Notes: a model not told the origin generated them from the letters alone. A stretch of DNA of 64,000 bases from Paenibacillus durus (GCF_000756615.1 NZ_CP009288.1:4216001-4280000); one strand, 5' to 3'; counted from the first letter of the stretch, positions 25,189 through 35,036 are shown. A program made the numbers and translations.

Positions 25189-25983
25189 ATGACCAAAGCC
25201 AAGACCATCACTATCGCCAACCAGAAAGGTGGAACAGGAAAAACAACGTCCACCTATAATCTGGCCCATGCCTTATCCCATGCAAATAAAAAGGTGCTGC
25301 TAGTGGATTTCGATCCGCAAGGCAATCTGACTTTATGCTTCGGGATCGAACAGCCGGACCAGCTACCGATCAGCATGTGCAACATTTTGGATGCCATTAT
25401 GAGCGATCATTCGCTCCCCGCGGCAGAGGAGTACCTGCATCGTCAGGACAACATCGACCTGATTCCCAGTAACATCGAATTGTCTGTGTCGGAGATTAAC
25501 CTGCGAGACGAGATGGGCAGCGAAAAGACGTTGGCCGCACTCTTGAAGCCGATGAAGGAGCAATACGACTATATCCTGATCGACACCAATCCGTCGTTGG
25601 GCTTGCTCACCATCAACGCTCTCGCGGCCAGCGACAGCGTGCTGATTCCCGTTAACCCGCAGCTATGGTCCGCCACCGGATTAACACAACTGCTCAACAT
25701 CATCGTGAAAGTAAAAAAACGGATTAACCCGCAGATTACCATCGAAGGCATCCTGATGACCATGTGCGATACCCGCACCAATTTGTACAAGGACGCCTTC
25801 AAACTGGTACAGGACCATTACGGGGAGATCATTCGCATCTTTGAATCGCAAATCCCCCTGTCCGTTAGGGTGGGAGAAGCCAACTTTTACAGCCAGAGCC
25901 TGATGAGCTACCAGCCGAAATCCAAGGTGACAGCAGCTTATCAAAATCTGGCAAAGGAGCTGATGCAGCATGGCGACAACTAA
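25189..25983 (+). CDS. parA: ParA-family partition ATPase
   Basis: 264 residues from ATG 25189 (GGGAGGG seven bases upstream; the frame is open from 25168). The deviant Walker A KGGTGKTT is in ANQKGGTGKTTSTYNLAHAL at the N-terminus, motif A' is VDFDPQGNLTLCFG and Walker B is YILIDTNPSLGLLTINAL. It should drive segregation of the excised circular form together with ParB, with which it overlaps by 14 nt. Its place at the element's end next to the attachment scar resembles other Bacillota integrative elements that begin with parA. It is distinct from the CpaE-like ATPase at 57993. Confidence 0.92.
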   Translation: MTKAKTITIANQKGGTGKTTSTYNLAHALSHANKKVLLVDFDPQGNLTLCFGIEQPDQLPISMCNILDAIMSDHSLPAAEEYLHRQDNIDLIPSNIELSVSEINLRDEMGSEKTLAALLKPMKEQYDYILIDTNPSLGLLTINALAASDSVLIPVNPQLWSATGLTQLLNIIVKVKKRINPQITIEGILMTMCDTRTNLYKDAFKLVQDHYGEIIRIFESQIPLSVRVGEANFYSQSLMSYQPKSKVTAAYQNLAKELMQHGDN

Positions 25984-27043
25984 GCGCATGGTTCCAAAGC
26001 TTGGCAGCATCGACGAACTACTAAAGCTCTCGGAGCAGTCCTTCAAAGAGCCGGATGCCATGGAACCAGCAAAAGGAGGTATCCAGTCCATTCCGATATG
26101 TAAGATCAGGTTTTTCCAAGATCATCCCTTCCACCTTTATGAAGGAGAACGGCTTTCGGACATGGCGGACAGCATCGTAAATAACGGTGTGCTTGTGCCG
26201 GTTATCGTCCGGAAGATCGAAACGGACGAAAACGGCTGCGAATATGAAATGCTGGCCGGTCATAACCGGATGAATGCCGCCCTGCTGATCGGCTTGGAGC
26301 AACTGCCTTCCATCGTCAAGGAAAAGCTCACCGACGAAGAAGCGCTCATGTACGTGGTAGAAACCAATGTGCTGCAACGCTCCTTTGCCGATATGCTGCC
26401 CTCAGAAAAGGCCAAGGTACTCTCTCTTCGCTACTCGGATATGTTTTCGCAGGGCAAGCGCAACGATATTATTTTGGAGCTTAAGAAGCTAGAAAACCCG
26501 CAGTATGACAAGGAAAATTCAACTTCTGCTCCATTGGGTCAGAAGTTGACCAGTCGGGAAAAAGTGGCCTATGAATACGGTCTTTCCCAAAACTCCGTTT
26601 CTCGGTTGCTGCGAATTGACAAGCTGATCCCAGAATTGAAGCAACGAACAGATCATGCTGAACTGCCCCTGCGCTCTGCTGTGCATCTCTCCTACCTTAC
26701 AGAAGAAGAACAGAAAATGGTGGAGACGGCTATTTCAGAGCAGGGTTATAAATTGGATATGAAAAAATCGGAGCGTTTGCAAGATTACTCCGGCAAGCTA
26801 ACCGTCGATCAAGTGAGCAAAATTCTGTCCGGCGAAGCCATACGTAAGCCACGCGGACAACCCCCCGCTCCCTTCAAACTCAAGCACAAGGTATATGCCA
26901 AATATTTTTCTCCACAAAGCAAAGCTGCCGAAGTGGAGGAGATCATCGACAAAGCGCTCGAGATGTATTTCGCCCACCAGCGTCAGCAGCACCCCCAATC
27001 CCATGAAGAAGCGGAGGACACCGGCCATGTACCCGACTTTTAA
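25970..27043 (+). CDS. parB: ParB/Srx-family partition protein
   Basis: 357 residues, overlapping parA by 14 nt. The N-terminal ParB nuclease-like fold contains IRFFQDHPFHLYEGERLSDM, LVPVIVRK and MLAGHNRMNAALLIGL (the GxxR-type motif as GHNR). The central helix-turn-helix is SREKVAYEYGLSQNSVSRLLRI. It binds a centromere-like site, not recognised here (the AGAAC repeats upstream of parA are a candidate), and spreads or clamps with the help of nucleotide binding. It ends in an acidic C-terminus and overlaps the DUF6075 gene by 17 nt. Confidence 0.9.
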   Translation: MATTKRMVPKLGSIDELLKLSEQSFKEPDAMEPAKGGIQSIPICKIRFFQDHPFHLYEGERLSDMADSIVNNGVLVPVIVRKIETDENGCEYEMLAGHNRMNAALLIGLEQLPSIVKEKLTDEEALMYVVETNVLQRSFADMLPSEKAKVLSLRYSDMFSQGKRNDIILELKKLENPQYDKENSTSAPLGQKLTSREKVAYEYGLSQNSVSRLLRIDKLIPELKQRTDHAELPLRSAVHLSYLTEEEQKMVETAISEQGYKLDMKKSERLQDYSGKLTVDQVSKILSGEAIRKPRGQPPAPFKLKHKVYAKYFSPQSKAAEVEEIIDKALEMYFAHQRQQHPQSHEEAEDTGHVPDF

Positions 27044-27479
27044 GGACATTGACCATGAACAGTTTTATGAAGGCAACATTCGCATGACCCGCAGCCAGCA
27101 GGACCCGTACCGCAAAGCGCTGTTTTACCTGCTTGGTCTTACTCCACAAACCCGCCAGCATATCCGGGATATCTACGACTATGAGGAAAGCTGCATCCGA
27201 CTGGAGGGCTTGGAGCAAGGCTGGCAAACCAGCAGCACCCTGAAACTGACCCGGTTGGCCTTCAACTTGTTTAACGGCTACACCGGGGACGTTGAAACGG
27301 GCCGGGATCATCCACGCCATTACAGTCCGTATCATCTATTCGACACTGGGCTTATGCCTTACTTCTTTGAAGCGATCAAGCTTCGTTATGCGGAATATGC
27401 CCGCTCCTTGGAGCTACCGTACTTTGCATTTCCAACAACAGAGACAGAACCCTATGCTTCATATGAACACGAAGCCTGA
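27027..27479 (+). CDS. DUF6075 protein of the conjugative element
   Basis: 150 residues from ATG 27027, within the end of parB. The segments FKDIDHEQFYEGNIRMTRSQ, DPYRKALFYLLGLTPQTRQH, LEGLEQGWQTSSTLKLTRLA and FNLFNGY match what I remember of DUF6075, a small protein found near parB and the large helicase of Bacillota conjugative elements. It has no catalytic motif I can recognise. Translational coupling with parB suggests a shared role in element maintenance. Function unknown. Confidence 0.7.
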   Translation: MYPTFKDIDHEQFYEGNIRMTRSQQDPYRKALFYLLGLTPQTRQHIRDIYDYEESCIRLEGLEQGWQTSSTLKLTRLAFNLFNGYTGDVETGRDHPRHYSPYHLFDTGLMPYFFEAIKLRYAEYARSLELPYFAFPTTETEPYASYEHEA

Positions 27480-27527
27480 GAGACGTAACGCAAGCCTCGC
27501 GATTCTATTCAGAAAGGAGAGCCTGAC

Positions 27528-30500
27528 ATGAGCCGTATTCAGCCCTTGCGCCACCTATACGCATCCGCTATTAGCGACATCACATCCAGTGGGGACACCT
27601 GGCAACAATATTTGCACTTTGCTGCATCCATCTACAAATACTCATTTGACAACAGCCTGCTCATTTACGCCCAACGCCCGGACGCGATCATGCTGGCTCC
27701 CCTCCAACTATGGAATCAGTTAGGCCGTTATGTGAAAAGAGGCGAAAAGAGCATTGCCGTCTGTGATTTCCAGCAAGGCAGTTTGACATTAAGCCATTTG
27801 TTCGACGTTACCCAAACGACAGGCAAACAAGCCCCTACTCTCTGGAGTCTGGAACAGCTTGATACCGATGAACTGGCCGGGCGGCTGACTTCCTACGATA
27901 CACTAAACCTCGCTGAAGCCATCTCGCAGCTCGTGCATGACACTGTCTTTTCATCGTGGGAAGAATGGCTGCAAGACATTGAGCATGACATTCACAACCA
28001 TTTCTTGGGCAACATCCCCTTGCTTGGATTAGAACAGCATATGGGCGACTTAATTGAAGACAGTGTTCGCTATCTCATCCATCGTCGCTGTCAGTTGCCT
28101 GAACCGAATCATGCCGACCTTTCAACGATTACCCATTTTGATACTTTACCGCTTGCCGCACGTTTGGGCTATCAGGTGAACACTCACGCCCGTAGCTTGC
28201 TTACGGACATTGCCCGTTACGTAAAAATTATGGAACAGGAAAGGAGCCTAGCTCATGAATCATCCCGACAAACCGAAGTTGACGTACCACGAAATGGACG
28301 GATTGCTGTATCCAAACCTGCAAATCTCGAACGAAGCGACAACCGATCAACAGCCCTTGGGCAAATTCGGTCGGCTGGCGCTGAATCATCTACGGAATCA
28401 TCACCCGCAACGCTTTCAGATTCTTCAAATGGAAGGCAACCTGATGACGAAAATGCAGCAGGTCGAACAGGAGGCGCTGGAACGGATGGAGCAATTGACC
28501 GATCAACTACTCCGCCTTCATCCCATGCCACCGACGGACGATACCTTGAAAAGAACGCAGCATCTGAATCAGATCAAATCGACAGCCGAGGAACTGGTCA
28601 TGAACGACATCATCCTGAAACCACGATAACTGAAGCGAACCTGCCGACTTCCTCATCTGAGCCGCCATCAAGCGGTTCTTTTTTTATGCCCGATAAAGGC
28701 TCTGTTCCTTCAGGGACGCGAAGTGGAGAAGACATGCTGGCTTATATGCTAATCAGCGGCAGAGGTTCTATGTCCGGCAAACAGCGTATCTATGAATTTG
28801 TAGTGGAGCATCATCCAGTGAAAGCTCCTGACCTGATTGCTTTTCTAAAGCCGCTATACGGCATCGGGGGTGCCAGAGGAGATTTAGGCAATGGTCTTGT
28901 CGGCTATATGACGGATAGCAAAGGCGTTCAGCTTTCCTGGCAGGATGCTACCGGGTCACACGAAGAGCTTTTCAAATGGAAAAAAGTCAGCGATACGTTA
29001 CTGCAACTGATCTCCAAGGGACAATACGATGAACAATTTGCTTCTTTTCCGCCTGTAGAGCAGGAATGGACGTTATTTGATTATGCCAACGAGCTAGCAG
29101 AGATTGAAGATGTTTCTGATGAATACGAAGACCAGAACGATTCACCCGAAGATACTGAAGATAAGCATGAAGACACGCCTTCTCTTTTAGCAGACGCCAA
29201 AAACATCGAGGAAAACAGTAATCTTTGTCCGGATGCTCAACCCAAGCTCCCTGCTGCGGTGAACTATCGTTTTCAAGCTGAGCAATCGCCTTATGTAACC
29301 GGTGCAAAGAACAAATATAAACGGAACGTAGAGGCCATTCGCCTGCTCAAGCAATTGGAATCAGAGCAGCGGCAAGCGACTGCAGAGGAACAACATATTT
29401 TAGCCGGTTATGTGGGCTGGGGCGGATTAGCGAATGCGTTCCACCCTAACGCGAATGGCTGGGAAACCGAATATGCCGAGTTAAAGCAACTCCTGGATGA
29501 AGACGAATATGCGGCAGCCCGTAACTCCACCATTACTGCCTTCTATACAGAGCAGTCCTTAATTCAGACCATCCATGCAACATTGCAGCGTTTTGGCTTA
29601 ACCTCTGGTGCTGGACGCCGCTTGCTGGAGCCTTCTATGGGCAGTGGAAACTTCTTTTCTGTTTTGCCGCCGGAGTGGGAAAATGCTGAGCTTCACGGCG
29701 TGGAACTAGATTCGTTGACGGGACGAATTTCTCGACAACTCTATCCCAAAGCGAACATCCACATCCAAGGATTTGAAACCATTAACTGGCGCGAACAGCG
29801 CTTTGACGCAATGTTCTCCAACATTCCCTTTCATAACATTCGCATCCATGATCGCCGCTACAGCAGCAGCCACTACATTCATGATTACTTTTTTATCCGT
29901 TCGCTGGACTTGCTCAAGCCTGGAGGAATTCTCGCCTTTATCGTCAGCAAAGGCACAATGGACAAACAGGACTCCAGGTTGCGGCAGATCCTGGCGCAGA
30001 AAGCCGAATTAATCGGGATGGCTCGCCTGCCGAACACTACCTTTCAATCACTCGCTGGAGCTACAGTCACTACAGATATTGTATTTCTGCAAAAGCGGGA
30101 GTCCCCACTCCCTCTCACCCAAGCAGACATGCCGGAATGGATTGAAATTGGCGAAACGCCAGAAGGTGTTCCTGTCAATCGCTATTACCTGTCGCACTCG
30201 GAAATGCTGCTCGGCCAAATGCAATGGGATCGGGGCATGTACGGTGCGGAGAAAACCAGTGCCTGTATTCCACGCGAAGGACAGCCTCTGCTACCTGCCC
30301 TAGAGAAAGCACTCGGCACATTGGAAGCTCGTTTTCCTCACTTGCCGGATGAAGTAGCACAAACAAAAAACAACCGCTCTCCCCTCGTGCCGGATGAGGA
30401 AGAGGAGCCCATCCGAAAAGCGCCGCCTGGCACGAAAAACTTTACGTTTATCGTCGATCAGGAATGCATCTATTACTGTGAAAACGGCAATCTTCTCCCC

Positions 30501-33500
30501 CAAGACATCAAAGGCAAGAAGGCAGAACGCATCAAAGGCTTATGTGCCGTTCGCGCGGCGCTCTTGGATGTAATCGAAATTCAATCCCGTGAATACGGCT
30601 ATGAAACAGACGAACTGGAGCAAGCTCAATCCAGGCTGAATCACATCTATGACCGTTTTGTTCATCAGCATGGAGCCATTAACGAACGGGCCAATACTTC
30701 TGCTTTTGCCGACGATGACCAACTGCCGCTTTTGCGCTCCATTGAAGATCTCACAGCAGATAAAACCTGGACAAAAGCCGCTATTTTTAGTCGTCCGACC
30801 ATCCGAGTCAACTCCTTGCCGGAGCATACAGATGATCCGCTGGAAGCATTGCAAATTTGCCTGAATCACCGATTACGTATCGACCTGCCGTATATCGCCC
30901 ATCTCTGTGGCAAAACAACCGATGAAGTACGAGAAGCGCTAGGCGAACACATTTTTCAAAATCCGCAAGACTATAAAGGAGATACAGATGAAGGCTGGGA
31001 GTTGGACGAAGAATACTTGTCCGGCAATGTCAAAGACAAACTGGCCTATGCCACGCTCAAAGCGCAGGAGTACCCGGATGTATTCCAGCGCAATGTCGCC
31101 GCGCTCACTCGCGTCCAACCTGCTCCGCTGCTGCCAGGAGATATTGACTTCCGTATAGGCAGTCCCTGGATTCCGGTTAAGGTATATCGGGCCTTTATGT
31201 ATGAAACGTTTGGCACAGCTCGAATCATGCAGGATTCGCAGACCATTGATGTAGACTATCTTGAATACACCAACACATGGCGCGTATCCGGCAAATCCTT
31301 GGAAAGAGGCTCGATAAAAGTTAACCAAACCTTCGGTACAGGGCGAGCCAACGCTTATGAGATTTTTGAAAGCAGCCTCAACCTGCAAAGCATTACCGTG
31401 CGTGATCCGGTCACGTATCTGGATGCGAACGGCAATGAGCAAATCAAGTATGTGGTCAATGCCAAAGAAACGATGATTGCCCGTGCCAAGCAGCAGCAGA
31501 TGAAAGAAGCATTTGCCTCCTGGCTCTTTCGGGACAAGGAACGGGCTGATGCGCTGCTCTCCATTTACAATGATAAATTCAACACGATTCGTCCCCGCAC
31601 CTATGACGGCGATCATCTGGTGTTTCAGGGCATGAATCAGGAAATGAGCCTGCGCAAGCACCAACGTGATGTAGCAGCTCGTATTATTTACTCCGGTACA
31701 GCGCTTATGGCTCATGAAGTCGGAGCTGGCAAAACGGCGGCGATGATCGCTGCAGGCATGTATTTAAAGCGGATTGGCGCAGTTCACAAGCCTTTATACT
31801 GCGTCCCCAATCACTTGACCGAACAGTGGGCCAACGAATTTTTGCGCTTTTTCCCTTCTGCCAATGTGTTAGTAACCACGAAAAAGGATTTTAGCTTGGC
31901 TAACCGTCAACGCTTCGTTTCCAAAATTGCCATGGGCAATTATGATGCCGTCATCATCGGTCATTCGCAGTTTGAGAAAATCCCCATCTCCCGTGAACGG
32001 CAGGAGCAGCTCCTTCAAGATGAAATCCGCAACGTCTCCCGCATGATTAACCAGATGAAAAAAGAAAGAGGCGACAACTGGAGCATCAAGCAAATGGTGG
32101 TGTTTGAAAACAACCTGAAATCCCGCCTGGAACGCCTGATGAATGAAAGTAAAAAGGACGATCTGCTCACCTTTGAACAGCTTGGCGTGGATATGCTATT
32201 TGTCGATGAAGCCCATGCCTACAAAAACTGCTTCACTTTCACCAAAATGCGCAATGTAGCTGGGATCGGTAAATCCAGCAGTCAACGGGCTACCGATATG
32301 TTGCTCAAATGCCAATACTTGCAGGAGATGAACCAAGGGCGCGGGGTCGTATTTGCTACCGGAACACCGATTAGCAACAGCATGTCCGAGATGTATGTCA
32401 TGCAACGTTTTCTACAACCTCATTTGCTTCAAAAGCTGGGATTGAACTTTTTCGATAATTGGGCAGCTACGTTTGGCGAGGTCGTTTCTTCCTTGGAGAT
32501 TACACCCGAAGGCAGCGGCTACCGCATGAAATCCCGTTTTGCCAAGTTTCATAATTTGCCGGAGTTGATGAGCATGTTTCGTCTCGTTGCCGATATTCAA
32601 ACCGCCGATATGCTCAAGCTCCCTGTTCCACGGTTGGAAGGCGATAAAGCCAGCGTCGTCGTCAGTGAGTGCTCTCCCTATCAAGAGCAGATGATGGATG
32701 AGTTTGTCGAACGGGCCGAAAAAATTCGGAACAATGAGGTTGATGCCAAAGAAGACAACATGCTTAAGCTGACTCATGAAGCCAAGCTCATGTCCATTGA
32801 CCCGCGCCTGGTGCATGAGGATGCCCCCATTGATCCGATGTCCAAGCTGAATCTTTGCATTAACAACGTATTTGATATTTGGCAGGAGACGCAGGTGAAT
32901 CGGCGTGCCCAAGTTATTTTCAGCGACAGCGGCACACCAAAACCAGGGCAGTTCAATGTCTATGATGAAATGAAATCCCAATTGGTTCTTCGCGGTATCC
33001 CGGAGCAGGAAATCGCCTTTATTCATGATGTAAATACGGACGCTGCGCGTGAAGCATTGTTTGAGCAGGTTCGCCGCGGCGAAGTCCGCATCCTGTTAGG
33101 CTCCACACAAAAAATGGGAACCGGGACGAATATTCAGACAAAGCTCATCGCTGCCCATCATATCGACTGCCCATGGCGCCCTTCCGATATCATTCAACGG
33201 GATGGCCGCATTCTACGGCAAGGCAATCAAAATGAAACGGTGAGGATTTTCCGCTATGTGACCAAAGGAACCTTTGACTCGTATTTGTGGCAAATCCAGG
33301 AGCAAAAGCTGCGCTACATTTCGCAAGTTATGACGGGAAGAAGCATTTCCCGCTCTTGTCAGGATGCCGACGAAACGGTACTATCTGCGGCTGAGGTGAA
33401 GGCTGTTGCGGTAGGCAATCCGATGCTGGCGGAGAAGATGGAAGTGGACAATGAAGTTATCCGTCTCAAGCTGCTCAAAACAAACTGGCATAACGAGCAA

Positions 33501-34118
33501 GTCATGCTGGAACGGCAGCTAAGTCAGCATTACCCGCAAGTGTTGACTTCCTGTGCGGAAAAGCTGGAGCAGTATCAGGCAGATTGGAAGCTTGCTGAAC
33601 AGCACCGGCTTCAGGAGTTCTCCATCACCTTGGATGGTACGGTTTATGCCGAGCGTCCCCAAGCAGGAGAAGTGCTGCTGCTTTTATCCAAAGTCACTGA
33701 ACTGGAACATCAGGCTGTAAAGGTGGGGCAATTCAAAGGATTCGATATTCTGCTATCCCGCTCCGGCTTTGAACATGTAAATCTTCATCTGCGAGGAACG
33801 GCGACTTACACGGTCGAGCTTGGGGATTCAGCTTTGGGCAATATTAGCAGGTTGGAGAATCTGTTGGAGAAAATACCCATCAGGATCGAGGGAACCAAAC
33901 AGCAGCAGCAAGATACCCTCCACCAAATCGAAACAGCGAAGAAAGAGGTTGGGAAGCCTTTTGAATTTGAAGATCGGCTGAGTCAATTTGTAGTGAGGCA
34001 GTCTGAGATTAACTCGGCGCTGGAGTTTAAGGAGTTGCAGGAGCAAGCCGTAATGGATGAATCAGAGGATGAAGAACAGAATGTTGGTTTAAGAGAACAA
34101 AAAGGAATAGAACAATAG
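27528..34118 (+). CDS. Giant DNA methylase-helicase (ArdC-like N-terminus, SNF2-type helicase)
   Basis: 2196 residues. The N-terminus (DTWQQYLHFAASIYKYSFDN, LIYAQRPDA) resembles the ArdC-type domain. A low-complexity linker (about 242-370) overlaps the nested tnpV gene. A methylase-like part has LLEPSMGSGNF (about 700) and SNIPFHN (about 764) in place of NPPY/F. The helicase part has Walker A VGAGKTA (about 1397), LFVDEAHAYKN (about 1559), FATGTPISNS and LGSTQKMGTGTNIQ with QRDGRILRQGNQN (about 1864-1905). Such proteins are a hallmark of Bacillota conjugative elements, probably protecting or unwinding transferred DNA. The altered methylase motif IV may mean binding without catalysis. A diverged copy of its 3' end lies directly downstream. 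Confidence 0.9.
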   Translation: MSRIQPLRHLYASAISDITSSGDTWQQYLHFAASIYKYSFDNSLLIYAQRPDAIMLAPLQLWNQLGRYVKRGEKSIAVCDFQQGSLTLSHLFDVTQTTGKQAPTLWSLEQLDTDELAGRLTSYDTLNLAEAISQLVHDTVFSSWEEWLQDIEHDIHNHFLGNIPLLGLEQHMGDLIEDSVRYLIHRRCQLPEPNHADLSTITHFDTLPLAARLGYQVNTHARSLLTDIARYVKIMEQERSLAHESSRQTEVDVPRNGRIAVSKPANLERSDNRSTALGQIRSAGAESSTESSPATLSDSSNGRQPDDENAAGRTGGAGTDGAIDRSTTPPSSHATDGRYLEKNAASESDQIDSRGTGHERHHPETTITEANLPTSSSEPPSSGSFFMPDKGSVPSGTRSGEDMLAYMLISGRGSMSGKQRIYEFVVEHHPVKAPDLIAFLKPLYGIGGARGDLGNGLVGYMTDSKGVQLSWQDATGSHEELFKWKKVSDTLLQLISKGQYDEQFASFPPVEQEWTLFDYANELAEIEDVSDEYEDQNDSPEDTEDKHEDTPSLLADAKNIEENSNLCPDAQPKLPAAVNYRFQAEQSPYVTGAKNKYKRNVEAIRLLKQLESEQRQATAEEQHILAGYVGWGGLANAFHPNANGWETEYAELKQLLDEDEYAAARNSTITAFYTEQSLIQTIHATLQRFGLTSGAGRRLLEPSMGSGNFFSVLPPEWENAELHGVELDSLTGRISRQLYPKANIHIQGFETINWREQRFDAMFSNIPFHNIRIHDRRYSSSHYIHDYFFIRSLDLLKPGGILAFIVSKGTMDKQDSRLRQILAQKAELIGMARLPNTTFQSLAGATVTTDIVFLQKRESPLPLTQADMPEWIEIGETPEGVPVNRYYLSHSEMLLGQMQWDRGMYGAEKTSACIPREGQPLLPALEKALGTLEARFPHLPDEVAQTKNNRSPLVPDEEEEPIRKAPPGTKNFTFIVDQECIYYCENGNLLPQDIKGKKAERIKGLCAVRAALLDVIEIQSREYGYETDELEQAQSRLNHIYDRFVHQHGAINERANTSAFADDDQLPLLRSIEDLTADKTWTKAAIFSRPTIRVNSLPEHTDDPLEALQICLNHRLRIDLPYIAHLCGKTTDEVREALGEHIFQNPQDYKGDTDEGWELDEEYLSGNVKDKLAYATLKAQEYPDVFQRNVAALTRVQPAPLLPGDIDFRIGSPWIPVKVYRAFMYETFGTARIMQDSQTIDVDYLEYTNTWRVSGKSLERGSIKVNQTFGTGRANAYEIFESSLNLQSITVRDPVTYLDANGNEQIKYVVNAKETMIARAKQQQMKEAFASWLFRDKERADALLSIYNDKFNTIRPRTYDGDHLVFQGMNQEMSLRKHQRDVAARIIYSGTALMAHEVGAGKTAAMIAAGMYLKRIGAVHKPLYCVPNHLTEQWANEFLRFFPSANVLVTTKKDFSLANRQRFVSKIAMGNYDAVIIGHSQFEKIPISRERQEQLLQDEIRNVSRMINQMKKERGDNWSIKQMVVFENNLKSRLERLMNESKKDDLLTFEQLGVDMLFVDEAHAYKNCFTFTKMRNVAGIGKSSSQRATDMLLKCQYLQEMNQGRGVVFATGTPISNSMSEMYVMQRFLQPHLLQKLGLNFFDNWAATFGEVVSSLEITPEGSGYRMKSRFAKFHNLPELMSMFRLVADIQTADMLKLPVPRLEGDKASVVVSECSPYQEQMMDEFVERAEKIRNNEVDAKEDNMLKLTHEAKLMSIDPRLVHEDAPIDPMSKLNLCINNVFDIWQETQVNRRAQVIFSDSGTPKPGQFNVYDEMKSQLVLRGIPEQEIAFIHDVNTDAAREALFEQVRRGEVRILLGSTQKMGTGTNIQTKLIAAHHIDCPWRPSDIIQRDGRILRQGNQNETVRIFRYVTKGTFDSYLWQIQEQKLRYISQVMTGRSISRSCQDADETVLSAAEVKAVAVGNPMLAEKMEVDNEVIRLKLLKTNWHNEQVMLERQLSQHYPQVLTSCAEKLEQYQADWKLAEQHRLQEFSITLDGTVYAERPQAGEVLLLLSKVTELEHQAVKVGQFKGFDILLSRSGFEHVNLHLRGTATYTVELGDSALGNISRLENLLEKIPIRIEGTKQQQQDTLHQIETAKKEVGKPFEFEDRLSQFVVRQSEINSALEFKELQEQAVMDESEDEEQNVGLREQKGIEQ
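28255..28629 (+). CDS. tnpV: TnpV-like protein, nested out of frame inside the helicase gene
   Basis: A 124-residue reading frame, +1 relative to the helicase frame, lies wholly inside it. It has its own strong ribosome site (AAAGGAG, eight bases before ATG). The protein is well formed: LTYHEMDGLLYPNLQI, LGKFGRLALNHLRNHHPQRF, LMTKMQQVEQEALERMEQL and EELVMNDIILKPR. These match the transposon-encoded TnpV family as I remember it. The helicase frame over the same bases encodes only a Ser/Thr/Gly-rich linker, so here the nested frame looks like the constrained one. TnpV function is unknown. Confidence 0.72.
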   Translation: MNHPDKPKLTYHEMDGLLYPNLQISNEATTDQQPLGKFGRLALNHLRNHHPQRFQILQMEGNLMTKMQQVEQEALERMEQLTDQLLRLHPMPPTDDTLKRTQHLNQIKSTAEELVMNDIILKPR

Positions 34119-34121
34119 CCC

Positions 34122-34710
34122 ATGACAAAAAGAAAAATCGCTCCGATAATGCTAGCTTTATGCGCAGAAAAACTGGAAAAGCTTCAGGCCGACTACCGGA
34201 TCATGAATCGGCAGACAAATTTCTCAATCCAACTGGGTGGGGTCCGCTATAAGGAACGAGCGCAGGCTGGGGAAGTGCTGCTCTTATTGACCAAAGTGAC
34301 TGAGATGGAGCAAACCACCAAAACTATCGGCCAGTTTCGCAGCTCTCCTGCCGTTCTTCCTTTGATTCAGTCTATAATGAAACTTGGGGAGCGGACTCGT
34401 ACACCGCAGAGCGCGGTTGCTCGGCGTTATGAATTATCTCTCGGCTTGAAAATCTAATCGAGAGGCCTCCTTCACTGCTTCAAGCAATAATACAAGATCG
34501 GGAAGACATACAGGAGCAGATTGTAGCCGCAAAAAAGAATTAGGTAAGCCATTTGAGGAGGAGCAAAAGTTACAACAACTGGTCACAACACAGTCTGAAT
34601 TTAATTCGGCGTTGGAGTTTAATGAACTGCAAGGACAGGAGATTTTAATGGAGCAACAAGCAAAGGCAATAGGGCGAGAGCCGGAAAAGGACTTGGAAGC
34701 TGAAATATAG
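34122..34710 (+). pseudogene. Diverged, frameshifted copy of the helicase gene's 3' end
   Basis: The first frame (34122-34457) repeats the helicase C-terminus in changed form: CAEKLEKLQADYRIM versus CAEKLEQYQADWKLA, and ERAQAGEVLLLLTKVTEME versus ERPQAGEVLLLLSKVTELE. After frame loss near 34330-34540 the similarity resumes in another frame (KELGKPFEEEQKLQQLVTTQ, then SEFNSALEFNELQ) and ends at TAG 34708-34710. It is not identical to the intact end, so it is not a recent tandem duplication. It marks the left border of the AT-rich cargo block and suggests recombination between related helicase genes when cargo was gained. Confidence 0.8.
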
Positions 34711-34881
34711 TCCTCTACTGTTACTATGATGATGCTGAGATTCAATCCCCTCAAATTGTAAAATCCAACCAAGTCAACCTGATCTAATTAGACTACTTCA
34801 TCTCAAAAACTGGAGTTAGATCAACTGTAAGAATAGAAAGTGTTTTCGGTGTCTATGCATTTAATATAGGCAACGCAGTTG

Positions 34882-34898
34882 GTTCTATATAATAGAAC
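34882..34898. promoter_or_regulatory. Palindrome GTTCTAT-ATA-ATAGAAC
   Basis: Seven-base arms separated by three bases, enclosing TATAAT. It could be an operator on a promoter for the restriction-modification genes. No -35 box is evident. Confidence 0.35.
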
Positions 34899-34984
34899 GT
34901 CCTCTTAAAGAAGTGAAATAAATAAGGAAATGTCGAAGTCTAAAATTGTATGCTATAGTTATAATTATGTGACTACGATTAAAC

Positions 34985-35036
34985 TTCATATTCCCTATAT
35001 TTTTTGTTATAGTATTTACATGCAAACGAATGTTCG
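34985..35036 (+). promoter_or_regulatory. Promoter candidate with LexA-like (SOS) box before the methyltransferase
   Basis: TTCATA (34985-34990), 17 nt, TATAGT (35008-35013), followed by CAAACGAATGTTCG at 35023-35036. The latter differs at one position from the Bacillus-type LexA consensus CGAACRNRYGTTYG and lies just after the predicted transcription start, where repressor would block transcription. The gene start is 47 bases further on. Confidence 0.45.
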
